A stretch of 64,000 nt of DNA from Lentisphaerota bacterium (GTDB taxonomy: Bacteria; Verrucomicrobiota; Lentisphaeria; Victivallales; Victivallaceae). The notes beneath the pieces are model-generated. The model had not been told where the DNA came from and searched no databases. It worked only from the letters and a program-made list of their open reading frames with translations. Within the stretch, counting starts at the first letter, position 1. Each line of letters opens with the position of its first letter. This document shows positions 50,751-59,440 of the stretch, one piece after another. Location of the stretch: contig SUWG01000010.1 of assembly GCA_015061625.1 (NCBI GenBank), positions 37,520 to 101,519 of the forward strand, written 5' to 3'. The position numbers were made by a program, and so were the translations under genes.

Positions 50751-51935
50751 TCAGCCGACCGGGAATTCTGCGGCCGCCTGAAGCAATTCCGCAGTTTTAT
50801 CACATTTTTCCCACGGGAAAATATCCCTGCCGAAGTGACCGTAAGCGGCAGTATCGGCGTAGCACCAACCGTTGCCGGGATGCTTCAAATCGAGCGTTTC
50901 CACGATTTTTGCCGGTCGCAGGTCGAAAACCTTGCGGACGACTTTTTCCAGATCGGCATCGGAAGCCAGTTTGCCGGTGCCGTAAGTATCGACATTGATG
51001 CTCAACGGCTGGGCGACTCCGATTGCGTAAGCGACCTGGATCTCACATTTTTTCGCCAGTTTTGCCGCCACCAGGTTTTTGGCGATATAACGGCAGAAAT
51101 AGGCCGCTGAACGGTCAACTTTTGAGGGGTCTTTGCCGGAAAATGCGCCGCCGCCGTGAGAACCGACACCGCCGTAGGTATCGACGATGATTTTGCGGCC
51201 GGTCAAACCGGTATCCCCGTGAGGACCGCCGATTTCGAATCTTCCGGTAGGATTGACGAAATAGGTGATGTCGTCATTGAGCAATTCAGCGGGAATGACC
51301 TTTTTGACCACCTGCCTGACGAGATTTTCGAGGTAGTTCGGCTCCATTTCCGGGGCGTGCTGATGGGAAACCACGATGGATTCCACGGCCTGCGGCACGC
51401 CGTCAACGTAACGGATCGAGACCTGACTTTTTGCATCCGGGCGCAACATTTTGCCGACTTCCGGATCGCTCTTGCGCAATCTGGCAAATTCAGCGACGAT
51501 CTTGTGGGCATAGATGAGCGTTGCCGGCATCAATTCCGGAGTTTCATCACTGGCATAGCCGAACATCATTCCCTGATCTCCGGCTCCCTGATCGGCACGG
51601 CTGACCCCCATGCTGATATCGGCGGATTGTTTGTGGATGGAAACCATGACTTTGGCATCGTCTGCAGAAAATCCCACCCCATCCTGATCGTAACCGATAT
51701 CGCGCACGGCATCCAGTGCCACCTGCTGCCAGTTGACCTGTGCGTTAGTGGTGATCTCGCCGGAAATGACGATCAAATTGGTGGTGGTCAGTGATTCACA
51801 GGCCACCCGGCTGTGGGGGTCCTGCATCAGACAGGCATCAAGAATGGCATCGGATATGCGGTCACAGACCTTATCCGGATGTCCCTCGGAAACGGATTCC
51901 GAGGTGAAAACGTGATTTGATTTGATCTTGCTCAT
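50751..51935 (-). CDS. metK: S-adenosylmethionine synthase
   Basis: MetK makes SAM from methionine and ATP. The 394-residue enzyme has [22 protein letters not shown] near 13-34 (given here in parts), [12 protein letters not shown] near 116-127, and [19 protein letters not shown] near 262-280. All family signatures are present. CAGGAATAAATAATC before the ATG may serve as a weak ribosome site. It leads the metK-adenosine kinase-ahcY operon. The leader holds only the pal terminator, with no room for a SAM riboswitch. Confidence 0.97.
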   Translation of the reverse strand: MSKIKSNHVFTSESVSEGHPDKVCDRISDAILDACLMQDPHSRVACESLTTTNLIVISGEITTNAQVNWQQVALDAVRDIGYDQDGVGFSADDAKVMVSIHKQSADISMGVSRADQGAGDQGMMFGYASDETPELMPATLIYAHKIVAEFARLRKSDPEVGKMLRPDAKSQVSIRYVDGVPQAVESIVVSHQHAPEMEPNYLENLVRQVVKKVIPAELLNDDITYFVNPTGRFEIGGPHGDTGLTGRKIIVDTYGGVGSHGGGAFSGKDPSKVDRSAAYFCRYIAKNLVAAKLAKKCEIQVAYAIGVAQPLSINVDTYGTGKLASDADLEKVVRKVFDLRPAKIVETLDLKHPGNGWCYADTAAYGHFGRDIFPWEKCDKTAELLQAAAEFPVG

Positions 51936-51972
51936 GATTATTTATTCCTGAATGAAAATTTTTTACTCAAAT

Positions 51973-52013
51973 AAAAAACCGGAGTTGGCAGTTTTCGCGG
52001 TTGTCAGCTCCGG
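51973..52013 (-). terminator. pal terminator
   Basis: On the minus strand CCGGAG (52013-52008) pairs with CTCCGG (51984-51979), with an imperfect extended stem, followed by TTTTTTATTT. It lies between pal and metK. Confidence 0.75.
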
Positions 52014-52030
52014 GGGGATCATTATGCAGA

Positions 52031-52678
52031 TCAGCGGGTGGGAAGCTGCATGGGAACCGGCACACCGCGACGGTTCTGCCGCCAGATGCTCTCTCCTGAA
52101 CCGCTCACCGCCGGACGGTCTTTGCCGTAACTGACCGTTCTCATTTTGCTGTCCGGCACACCTTTGGAAGCAAGGTAGGCGCGGATGGCATTGGCACGGC
52201 GTTCACCCAAAGCACGGTTGTATTCATCGGTACCGCGGCTGTCGCAGTGACCTTCGATGACCAGACCGAGGGTGGGATTCTGCTGCAGATAAGCGGCGAT
52301 TTTATCCAGATTGGCTCTTTCGCTGGCGACCAGCACATCGGAGTCGTAAGCGAAGTAGATGATCGGCATACCCAGACGGTTTTCCGGATCGACCGGCACC
52401 CAGCCGTCGGCATCCGCACCGGCGTTGCCGTTATCCAACTGACCGGGGTCTACCCACGGGGTCTGACCGGCATCATCGCCGAGGCCGCCGGGATTGGTTC
52501 CGTCATTGCCGGGCAAAGAGGTGTAGCCGCTGCCGCCATCGGCGGAAAAACCGCGGCCCGGATCGGGGCTGGCTTCCGGAACCGGTGAAGAAGTATCTTC
52601 ATCAATGGCAATGGAGTGACAGCCGGTGACCGCCAGAAGTGTAAGAACGGCAACGAATGCGCTGAAGAATTTGGACAT
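52031..52678 (-). CDS. pal: Peptidoglycan-associated lipoprotein (Pal)
   Basis: The start is the ATG at 52678 after AAAGGGAAAGAG; an upstream in-frame TTG is not used. The 215-residue product has a signal peptide with lipobox VTGC near residue 17-20, then a 75-residue low-complexity linker rich in Gly/Asp/Pro, and the OmpA/Pal domain (IYFAYDSDVLVASERANLDKIA, then IEGHCDSRGTDEYNRALGERRANAI) that grips peptidoglycan. It anchors the outer membrane to the wall, probably with Tol. It confirms a diderm envelope. Confidence 0.93.
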   Translation of the reverse strand: MSKFFSAFVAVLTLLAVTGCHSIAIDEDTSSPVPEASPDPGRGFSADGGSGYTSLPGNDGTNPGGLGDDAGQTPWVDPGQLDNGNAGADADGWVPVDPENRLGMPIIYFAYDSDVLVASERANLDKIAAYLQQNPTLGLVIEGHCDSRGTDEYNRALGERRANAIRAYLASKGVPDSKMRTVSYGKDRPAVSGSGESIWRQNRRGVPVPMQLPTR

Positions 52679-52753
52679 ATTCTCTTTCCCTTTCAAAATT
52701 TGGTGTTATTATGAAAAATCACATTATTTACTGAAAAAATCATCCATGTATAC

Positions 52754-52782
52754 AATATAACACGCAAAACCGGAAAAATCCA
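52754..52782 (-). promoter_or_regulatory. pal promoter
   Basis: On the minus strand, TATATT (52759-52754) has a weak TGGATT box (52782-52777) 17 bases upstream. The leader is about 70 bases. Confidence 0.4.
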
Positions 52783-52838
52783 TCCGTTTTTTGATAAAAG
52801 AACTGTTTTTTTACATTGATTTTATATATATACAGCAC

Positions 52839-52867
52839 TTGATTTAACGGGGCAGTGGAGTTATATT
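52839..52867 (+). promoter_or_regulatory. ilvE-panC-hisD promoter
   Basis: TTGATT (52839-52844) and TATATT (52862-52867) are 17 bases apart. The leader is about 55 bases; AAGGAGG at 52916-52922 marks the ribosome site. Confidence 0.6.
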
Positions 52868-52929
52868 TTACAGAATGCAATCATTCACTTGTAAACAACA
52901 GCATTTTTTTCGTCAAGGAGGAATAGAAA

Positions 52930-53940
52930 ATGCAGAACATCCAGTGGGACAAATTGAAATTTGAGTTTATGCCGACCCGCAGCAACATCCGTTTCCATTA
53001 TGCCAACGGCCAGTGGGATGAGGGTAAACTGGTCAGCGACTACAACATCTCTCTTTCAGTGGCGGCCAACGTATTGCACTATGGTCAGGCGATTTTTGAA
53101 GGAATGAAAGCCTTTTGCGGCAAAGACGGCAAAGTCCGGGTTTTCCGTCCGCAGGCCAACGCCAGAAGATTGAATTCTTCCGCCCGTCAGCTGGTCATGC
53201 CGGAGTTCCCGGAAGATCGCTTTGTGGAAGCGGTTCAGAAAGTTGTCCGTGACAACATCGATTTTGTGCCGCCTTACGGCACCGGCGGATCGCTTTACAT
53301 CCGTCCGGTGATGTTCGGCACTTCTCCGCAGATCGGGGTGAATGCCTCTCTGGAATACGAATTGGTCATTATGGTCATGCCGGTCGGTCCCTATTACAAA
53401 GACGGTATCAAACCGGTCGATGCGATGATTTCAGTGGATTTTGACCGTGCGGCACCGAAAGGCACCGGCCATATCAAAGCCGCCGGCAACTATGCTGCCA
53501 GTCTGCTTTCCAGCAAAAAAGCCAAAGAACAGCACTTCCCGATCGTGCTTTTCCTCGATCCGGCAAGTCACACTTACGTTGACGAATTCAGCACCAGCAA
53601 CTTTTTGGCGATCACCAAAGACGGCAAATATGTCACGACTTTGTCCGACTCCATCCTGCCGTCAGTGACCAACGATTCACTGTTGACCGTGGCGGCTGAT
53701 CTGGGTATGCCGGTCGAGCGGCGCAAGGTCAAAGTCGATGAATTGGCTGATTTTGCTGAAGTTGCCGCCTGCGGTACCGCGGTGGTGGTCACTCCGGTCG
53801 GCAAGATCGTTTACGGAGAGAAGACCATCGACTACGGCTGGACTGAAATCGGGCCGCAGTTGAAAAAACTTTATGACCGCATGACCGGCATCCAGTATGC
53901 TGAATATCCGGATACCCACAACTGGCTGGTGGAGTGCTGA
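52930..53940 (+). CDS. ilvE: Branched-chain-amino-acid aminotransferase
   Basis: The 336-residue fold-type-IV PLP enzyme catalyses the last step of valine, leucine and isoleucine synthesis, and their first breakdown step. It has the BCAT opening MQNIQWDKLKFEF and VLHYGQAIFEGMKAF near 52-66, and the PLP lysine within GHIKAAGNYAAS near 178-189, then the EFSTSNFLAI cofactor-binding strand. A strong AAGGAGG precedes the ATG. It heads an operon with panC and hisD, three amino-acid/cofactor genes that are not from one pathway, though panC uses a valine-pathway derivative. Confidence 0.94.
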   Translation: MQNIQWDKLKFEFMPTRSNIRFHYANGQWDEGKLVSDYNISLSVAANVLHYGQAIFEGMKAFCGKDGKVRVFRPQANARRLNSSARQLVMPEFPEDRFVEAVQKVVRDNIDFVPPYGTGGSLYIRPVMFGTSPQIGVNASLEYELVIMVMPVGPYYKDGIKPVDAMISVDFDRAAPKGTGHIKAAGNYAASLLSSKKAKEQHFPIVLFLDPASHTYVDEFSTSNFLAITKDGKYVTTLSDSILPSVTNDSLLTVAADLGMPVERRKVKVDELADFAEVAACGTAVVVTPVGKIVYGEKTIDYGWTEIGPQLKKLYDRMTGIQYAEYPDTHNWLVEC

Positions 53941-53948
53941 AAAGTAAA

Positions 53949-54791
53949 ATGAAAATTTTCAAGACAAGACGCGAATTTCAACAGTACGCTCTGGAATTGA
54001 AAAGAAGCGGCAAAAGCATTGCTCTGGTGCCGACGATGGGATTTCTGCATGACGGGCATATGTCGCTGATCGACATTGCCCGGCAGAAAGCCGATGTGGT
54101 GATGGTGTCGATTTTTGTCAACCCGACCCAGTTTGCACCCAACGAAGACTTTGACCGTTATCCGCGGGATTTTGATGGTGACGTGGCCAAATGTATCGAC
54201 CATGGTGCGGATGTTATTTTCGCTCCGGAACCCGGCGAAATGTATGATGAGGATGCTTCGGTATGGGTGGAGGAGATCCGTTTATCCAAGCCGCTTTGCG
54301 GCCGGAGCCGTCCGACATTTTACCGTGGAGTTACCACGGTGGTGGCCAAATTGTTTCTGCTGGCCCAGCCGGATTATGCGGTTTTCGGTTTGAAAGATGC
54401 CCAGCAGTGCTTTGTCATTCAGAAAATGGTGCGTGATCTGGATTTCCCCATCGAGATCATTCCGGCACCGTTGGTGCGTGATGCTGACGGGTTGGCGTTG
54501 AGTTCCCGCAACCGTTATCTTTCGGCGGATGAAAGATCGCGTGCGCTGTCGATCCACCAGTCGCTTCTGGCGGCGAAAACGGAGATCGTTGCCAACCGTG
54601 AATCGATGGATGAAGCGTTGGAAAGAGCCAGAGCGGTCATCACTGCATCCGGCGGCAGAGTGGATTATGTGGATATCCTTGACTGCCGGACGATGGAATA
54701 TCCGACGTCAAAGAGTACGCAGGTCATCGTGGCAGCGGCGGCATTTTTCGGTACGACGCGTCTGATCGACAACGAAATTTTTGATTTGTAA
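53949..54791 (+). CDS. panC: Pantothenate synthetase
   Basis: PanC joins pantoate and beta-alanine with ATP. The ATG at 53949 gives 280 residues, the usual length; an in-frame GTG at 53934 is possible. It shows the HIGH-like LVPTMGFLHDGHMSLI (His34 and His37), the Val-Asn-Pro-Thr-Gln-Phe segment, RPTFYRGVTTVVAKLF near 120-135, and LSSRNRYLS near 181-189. It overlaps or abuts ilvE and is 11 bases from hisD. Confidence 0.95.
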   Translation: MKIFKTRREFQQYALELKRSGKSIALVPTMGFLHDGHMSLIDIARQKADVVMVSIFVNPTQFAPNEDFDRYPRDFDGDVAKCIDHGADVIFAPEPGEMYDEDASVWVEEIRLSKPLCGRSRPTFYRGVTTVVAKLFLLAQPDYAVFGLKDAQQCFVIQKMVRDLDFPIEIIPAPLVRDADGLALSSRNRYLSADERSRALSIHQSLLAAKTEIVANRESMDEALERARAVITASGGRVDYVDILDCRTMEYPTSKSTQVIVAAAAFFGTTRLIDNEIFDL

Positions 54792-54802
54792 CAGGTGAAG
54801 TT

Positions 54803-56086
54803 ATGTATAAACTGGTCTATGGCAGTGCCGGATTCGATGCGGCGGTGAAAGCCCTCTATGAGCGGCCGGCATTCCCCCCGGAAGCGGAAGAATCCGCCCG
54901 CAAAATAATTGCCGGAGTGCGTGAGCGCGGCGATGAAGCGGTGGCGGAATATGCGGAAAAATTCGACCATGTTAAATTGCATCCCTCTGAATTTCAACTG
55001 CCTTTGAGTGAGGCGAGGAAGATCGCCGCCAAACTTCCGGCGGGTGATAAACTTGCCATCCGCCGGGCTTTGGAACAAATTCAGCAGTTTGCCAAACTTA
55101 CCAAACCGCGCAACTGGATGATGGGAGTGCGCAGTGGCGTGAAAGTCGGAGAAAAGTTTACTCCGATGGAGCGCGTGGGGGTATATATCCCCGGCGGTAC
55201 TGCGCCGTTGGTTTCCACCGTGCTGCATACGGCGGGCATTGCCAGTGCGGCCGGAGTAAAAGAGATCGTGGCGATCACGCCGCCGGGCAATACGCATCCG
55301 GCGGTGATGTATGCCATGCTGCAAGCCGGGGTCACTGAGATTTGGCGTCTGGGAGGCGTTTACGGCGTGGCGGCTTTAGCGGTCGGTACGCAGAGTATCC
55401 GCAAAGTTGAGAAGATCTGCGGGCCGGGCAATGCCTATGTGACGGCGGCAAAAAAACTGCTTTACGGTGAAGTCGGTATCGATCTGGTGGCCGGGCCTTC
55501 AGAAATTCTGGTGATTGCCGACAAGAGTGCCGATCCGGAATTTGTGGCGGCGGATTTGTTGAGTCAGGCTGAACACGGCAGTGGTCTGGAGCAGGCCGTG
55601 CTGGTTTCCACCGACCGGGCGATGATCGGTAAAGTGGAGCGGGCGGTATTGCGTCAGCGGGACACGCTGAAGCGTCAGGCGACGATCGACAAAGTTCTGG
55701 CCAACGGCGTATTTCTGATCGAGGTACCTGATGAAGAGATTGCCGCAAAGGTTGCCAGTTCCTATGCTCCGGAACATCTGGAGATCCAGACGGAAAATCC
55801 GGAAAGAGTGGCCAAAATGATCACTGCCGCCGGAGCGATATTCCTCGGCAAGTGGACTCCGGAATCCTGCGGTGACTTCTGTGCGGGGCCATCTCATGTG
55901 CTGCCGACGGCGGGAAGTGCCAAAAAATTCAATGGTCTGGAAACGGTAAGTTTCTTCCGCAGAACAAGTTTGGTAAAATATTCCCAGGCGGCCTTGAAGC
56001 GTGATGCAGATATCATTGCCCGTTTCGGGGCGATGGAGCAGCTTGATGCCCACGGCCGTGCCGGTACGATCCGGGTGGAAAAATAA
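54803..56086 (+). CDS. hisD: Histidinol dehydrogenase
   Basis: HisD oxidises histidinol to histidine in two NAD steps. The 427-residue product shows GVYIPGGTAPLVSTVL near 128-143, GPGNAYVTAAKKLLYG near 206-221, AGPSEILVIAD near 231-241, the zinc ligands in QAEHGSGLEQ near 254-263, and the catalytic EH in SYAPEHLEIQT near 318-328. Neighbouring genes are ilvE and panC; no other his genes are nearby. A terminator follows the stop. Confidence 0.95.
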   Translation: MYKLVYGSAGFDAAVKALYERPAFPPEAEESARKIIAGVRERGDEAVAEYAEKFDHVKLHPSEFQLPLSEARKIAAKLPAGDKLAIRRALEQIQQFAKLTKPRNWMMGVRSGVKVGEKFTPMERVGVYIPGGTAPLVSTVLHTAGIASAAGVKEIVAITPPGNTHPAVMYAMLQAGVTEIWRLGGVYGVAALAVGTQSIRKVEKICGPGNAYVTAAKKLLYGEVGIDLVAGPSEILVIADKSADPEFVAADLLSQAEHGSGLEQAVLVSTDRAMIGKVERAVLRQRDTLKRQATIDKVLANGVFLIEVPDEEIAAKVASSYAPEHLEIQTENPERVAKMITAAGAIFLGKWTPESCGDFCAGPSHVLPTAGSAKKFNGLETVSFFRRTSLVKYSQAALKRDADIIARFGAMEQLDAHGRAGTIRVEK

Positions 56087-56106
56087 CTGGAAAATAAAAA
56101 ACTGGC

Positions 56107-56152
56107 GGGGCTGTTGCAAAACCTCAAAAAAGGTTGCAACGCCCCTTTTTTT
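56107..56152. terminator. hisD terminator, probably bidirectional
   Basis: GGGGCTGTTGCAA-AACC (56107-56123) pairs with GGTTGCAACGCCCC (56132-56145) followed by seven Ts on the plus strand. On the minus strand a T-rich run also follows a few bases beyond the stem, so it can also end the convergent operon. Confidence 0.85.
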
Positions 56153-56580
56153 CAATAGAATGATGAAAATACTTTCCGGGGGATGGTGTGATCGTCAATA
56201 TTCATCGGATAGTTGCCGCCGGGAAAGTACATGGTCATTCTGACGGCGAAATATATGAACATGATCAATGCGGTACTCAAATATATCCAGCGGGTGATCC
56301 GGAATCGTGCCGGATTTTTTTTACAGACATCAATTACCGCCAGTATCAATACCGGCGGCACGAGGAAAATCATGGCATTGCTTTGCAAGGCGGTGAGGAT
56401 ATCGCCCCGGATCAGTGCTGTTGCCGCCGTGGTCAAACCGCAACCGGGGCAGGGCAGTCCGGTCATGGCCCGGATCGGGCAAATGGAGGTTTCCGCCCAC
56501 CATGTGAGCAAAACGTACACGATCAAAACAGTGATCGGCAGGCTGTACGTTTTTATACGATGATTGACTGAATTTTGCAT
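56152..56580 (-). CDS. DUF2752 membrane protein
   Basis: The 142-residue protein has four hydrophobic segments and, after the first, the DUF2752 signature CPIRAMTGLPCPGCGLTTAA (cysteines near 34, 44 and 47). Members are small membrane proteins of unknown function with this conserved Cys-rich loop. The ATG follows directly on the stop of the metallohydrolase gene (TAAATG), so the two are coupled. It is the last gene of the seven-gene operon. Confidence 0.82.
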   Translation of the reverse strand: MQNSVNHRIKTYSLPITVLIVYVLLTWWAETSICPIRAMTGLPCPGCGLTTAATALIRGDILTALQSNAMIFLVPPVLILAVIDVCKKNPARFRITRWIYLSTALIMFIYFAVRMTMYFPGGNYPMNIDDHTIPRKVFSSFY

Positions 56581-57474
56581 TTATTTTCCGGTATATATTC
56601 CAAATGTATTTCCATCGGAATAGATTATGGCATCCGGAAACTCCCAACTGCGGAAAAATGGGATGTTGCGTGCTTTGAGCATGGCTTCCACTCTTTTCCC
56701 GCGCTCATCCAGCGAGAGCCACTGCGGCATACAGGCGATCGCCGCTTGCGGAGAAATGGCATCGAGCCATGCTTCGCCGGTGGAACCGGCTCCGGCATGA
56801 TGGCCGACTTTGAGCAGATCGCATTTCAGATCATATCCGGTGGCGAGTATCGCTCTTTCCTGAACGAAACTGCAATCTCCGGTAAACAATGCAGTAAATT
56901 CGTTATAAACCAGTTTGAAAACCAGTGAATGTCCATTCAGATCCCGGTTTCTGCTTCCGGCGGTCGCCGAACCGCAAATATATGCTGTGATCCCGCCGCC
57001 GAAATCGATGGTTTCTCCGGTCGTTATAAGTTTGACCGGTACATGGTTGCGCTCTGCCATACTCATAATGCGGCGGAACATCGTTTTGGTGTAACTGCCC
57101 GGAATTTCATTTTCCGGCATACATGAATAGAGGATTTCCCCGATTTCAAAATTGATATCATTGAGCAGATCAAACAGACCGGCCGTATGATCGGAATGAA
57201 AATGAGTGAGTATCACCGTATCGATCCTGCTGATGCCGTGTTTTTCCAGAGCCGGGATCAAAAATTGTTCAGCAGTGCCGAAGTCTCCGGTGTCGAGCAG
57301 AAAAATTTTGTTTTGCGGAGTGCGGATGATGTAGGCATCGCCCACGGTATCGCCGGTATCGACCTGAATTATCTGTAAGGTGCCGTTTGGCAATGTTGTG
57401 GCAGTGCCGGTAAATTCTGCTGCCGAGAGGGTGATGAAAGTTGAAACTGTCAGCAAAAATAAAAGATTACGCAT
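56581..57474 (-). CDS. Secreted ComEC-like metallo-beta-lactamase-fold hydrolase
   Basis: The start is the ATG at 57474 (GGGAGAAATAATTTCC upstream); an in-frame TTG 18 bases earlier is ignored. The 297-residue product has a signal peptide (MRNLLFLLTVSTFITLSA). The mature part is the metallohydrolase domain of the ComEC/Rec2 C-terminus type: HFHSDHTAG near 90-98, GDCSFV near 210, and KVGHHAGAGS near 228. Alone, without the ComEC membrane channel, such proteins are periplasmic hydrolases of unknown substrate; a nuclease role would be possible. It is coupled to the gene after it. Confidence 0.8.
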   Translation of the reverse strand: MRNLLFLLTVSTFITLSAAEFTGTATTLPNGTLQIIQVDTGDTVGDAYIIRTPQNKIFLLDTGDFGTAEQFLIPALEKHGISRIDTVILTHFHSDHTAGLFDLLNDINFEIGEILYSCMPENEIPGSYTKTMFRRIMSMAERNHVPVKLITTGETIDFGGGITAYICGSATAGSRNRDLNGHSLVFKLVYNEFTALFTGDCSFVQERAILATGYDLKCDLLKVGHHAGAGSTGEAWLDAISPQAAIACMPQWLSLDERGKRVEAMLKARNIPFFRSWEFPDAIIYSDGNTFGIYTGK

Positions 57475-57479
57475 GGAAA

Positions 57480-58733
57480 TTATTTCTCCCAATTAAAAAT
57501 TCCGAAACGGTCAGGCTGAAAAAACGATCCGCGGCGAACCGGTGACCATGCACTGTATTTGGTGCCGGTAAGTCCGGAAACTTCTCTGGCGCGGTAGATG
57601 TTGGCCAGAAAGGGTTTATCCGGTATGTCGTCCAAACCGAAACTCTGCCACGGCATGACCAGAGTCGCTTCCCAGCGGTCATCAAAAAGTTTTACATCCA
57701 AAGTTGCCGGAGAGTTCCAGGCCAGGTCGTAAAGATAGCCGGTATCTTCCCGTCTGCCATCCCACAAAACTCCACCGGAAGTGATGATGAATTGCACACA
57801 TTTTTCCGGCTCATCCGGATTTGGCACGATAAAAATTTCAAACCGGTCATCTTTCCAGGCCAGATCATAATCCCGAATCGTGCCGGTGATGCGGCGTTTA
57901 TCCATTGCCGGTTCAAAGGCGATGAGGGTCATGATCAAGGCTTTACCGTCATCGCTTATTCTCAATGAAATTGTGGTTTCGACGGTAGCCGGGTCACCGA
58001 AACGGTCGGTGAATCGTTGCGGAACACCATTTGACCGGTTCACCCGGAAAATGCGGGTGTGTTCATTGATCAACCGGATTATATTGGCTTTGCGGTTGCG
58101 GAAAAATGCCAGTTCTTTGTGCAGATTTTGGATTTGATGCAATTTGTTGCTGACATGGACGATTACATTTTCATTGTCGGTATTTCCGGTGACAGCGGGG
58201 GCATTTTCGGCGGCATTGATCGCTGAAATCAGGAGATTTTCCCATTCATCAAGTTTTTTGAGGCTGTAAAAATCAACGATAAGCGGGGTTGTTGCTCCGG
58301 CATAACCGGCGATGGTGTAGGGGGCAAAGGAAGATCTTTCCAACTGCCGGAAATATTCAAGGATAAATGGTGCCGCGGCGGTGCCGACTTTGGCGGTGAT
58401 GAATTCCCGGCGCTCGGCAAGGCGGTCAAAAGGTTGGCCGGCAAATATTTTACTTGCCGCGAAACGGTTGAATTCCATGACCATACTTTCTGCCGCCGGT
58501 TCGCAACTTTGCAGTTGTAATTTGCGGTTTCCCGCCTGCCGCCGGATATGGAGCATGATCCGGTCAAGCGGCATGGGCAAAATGCCGTCGATCGGCAGTG
58601 CATCGGAAAATATTTGAGCATTTTCCGGCACATCCCCGCCGTTGACCAGTGTAATGATTTTTACCGGTTCACCGGCTTGCAGGGCAAGAACCGGGCTTAA
58701 AAGAAGCAGAAAAATAAATTTTTTGATCGACAT
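57480..58733 (-). CDS. Secreted protein with C-terminal CBM9-like domain
   Basis: The 417-residue protein begins MSIKKFIFLLLLSPVLALQAG, a signal peptide. The N-terminal two-thirds are helical and not recognised. The C-terminal part, from ETTISLRISDDGKALIMTLIA near 250, has the CBM9/DOMON pattern: WKDDRFEIFI, FIITSGGVLWDGR, RWEATLVMPWQSFGL and NIYRAREVSG. CBM9-like domains bind the ends of glycan chains. In this operon a role in chitin, peptidoglycan or mucin binding at the cell surface is reasonable. Confidence 0.75.
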   Translation of the reverse strand: MSIKKFIFLLLLSPVLALQAGEPVKIITLVNGGDVPENAQIFSDALPIDGILPMPLDRIMLHIRRQAGNRKLQLQSCEPAAESMVMEFNRFAASKIFAGQPFDRLAERREFITAKVGTAAAPFILEYFRQLERSSFAPYTIAGYAGATTPLIVDFYSLKKLDEWENLLISAINAAENAPAVTGNTDNENVIVHVSNKLHQIQNLHKELAFFRNRKANIIRLINEHTRIFRVNRSNGVPQRFTDRFGDPATVETTISLRISDDGKALIMTLIAFEPAMDKRRITGTIRDYDLAWKDDRFEIFIVPNPDEPEKCVQFIITSGGVLWDGRREDTGYLYDLAWNSPATLDVKLFDDRWEATLVMPWQSFGLDDIPDKPFLANIYRAREVSGLTGTKYSAWSPVRRGSFFQPDRFGIFNWEK

Positions 58734-58769
58734 TTTTTATTATCCTTGATGATGTCATTATTCCTGAAT

Positions 58770-59438
58770 TTATTTTATCCTGAAGTCATAAAAACGGTTG
58801 ATCCCCTCACAGGCGATGATACCCAGATGATACTCTTTGGCGGTGAATTCTGCCGGCATTGCACAACCGAATTCATTTCCGCCGCATCTGATGGCAAGCT
58901 GCGGGCCTTTGGCGGTATGGGTCAGGGTAACTTGCAAATCGTAAATGGTTTGCGGCGAAAAAGAGGTTTTTATGTAGGCAAGTTTATACCATGATGGTTT
59001 GCCGTCGATATAGCGGTGATGCCAGACATTTATTCCTTCATCGAAAAGGACGATCTCGTAATGGTCGCGCAGTTCCGGGTATTGGCCATCGGCACTTTCT
59101 CCGAGTTCCGGGGCGATCACGATCAAAGGAGCCATGCGGTGGTCGAAACTCATGCGGCTGGAAACGGTCACATTGCCGGAATATTTCGTTTTGGTGAGCA
59201 TGGCGGCGTATGCTTCACGACAGTGGAGCAATTCATCGTTGCTCAATCCGGCAGGAGCGAAGTTGACGATGTGATCGCCATTTTGCAGAAATCTGCCGAC
59301 ATGGCTGAATCTTGGACTTTTGACCATAATGAAGTTTGCCATATTCCATTGGCCATTGGCAAAAGTGACGGCAAAGCGGTCAGCGGCAGTCAGAGAAAAA
59401 AGAGTAAACATAATTGATAAGATGAATAATTTTTTCAT
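58770..59438 (-). CDS. Secreted protein, unknown
   Basis: The 222-residue product begins MKKLFILSIMFTLFSLTAAD, a clear signal peptide. The mature domain is beta-rich with SHVGRFLQNGD near 45, TVSSRMSFDHRMAPLIVIAP near 95, and NVWHHRYIDGKPSWYK near 136; a jelly-roll or lectin-like fold is possible. No family recognised. It lies two bases after GH20 and 36 before the CBM9 gene, so it is part of the hexosaminidase operon. Confidence 0.65.
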   Translation of the reverse strand: MKKLFILSIMFTLFSLTAADRFAVTFANGQWNMANFIMVKSPRFSHVGRFLQNGDHIVNFAPAGLSNDELLHCREAYAAMLTKTKYSGNVTVSSRMSFDHRMAPLIVIAPELGESADGQYPELRDHYEIVLFDEGINVWHHRYIDGKPSWYKLAYIKTSFSPQTIYDLQVTLTHTAKGPQLAIRCGGNEFGCAMPAEFTAKEYHLGIIACEGINRFYDFRIK

Positions 59439-59440
59439 AT

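Noticed and set aside
51936..52030. SAM riboswitch before metK
   Set aside because: The 95-bp gap holds the pal terminator; no SAM-I/II/III core seen.
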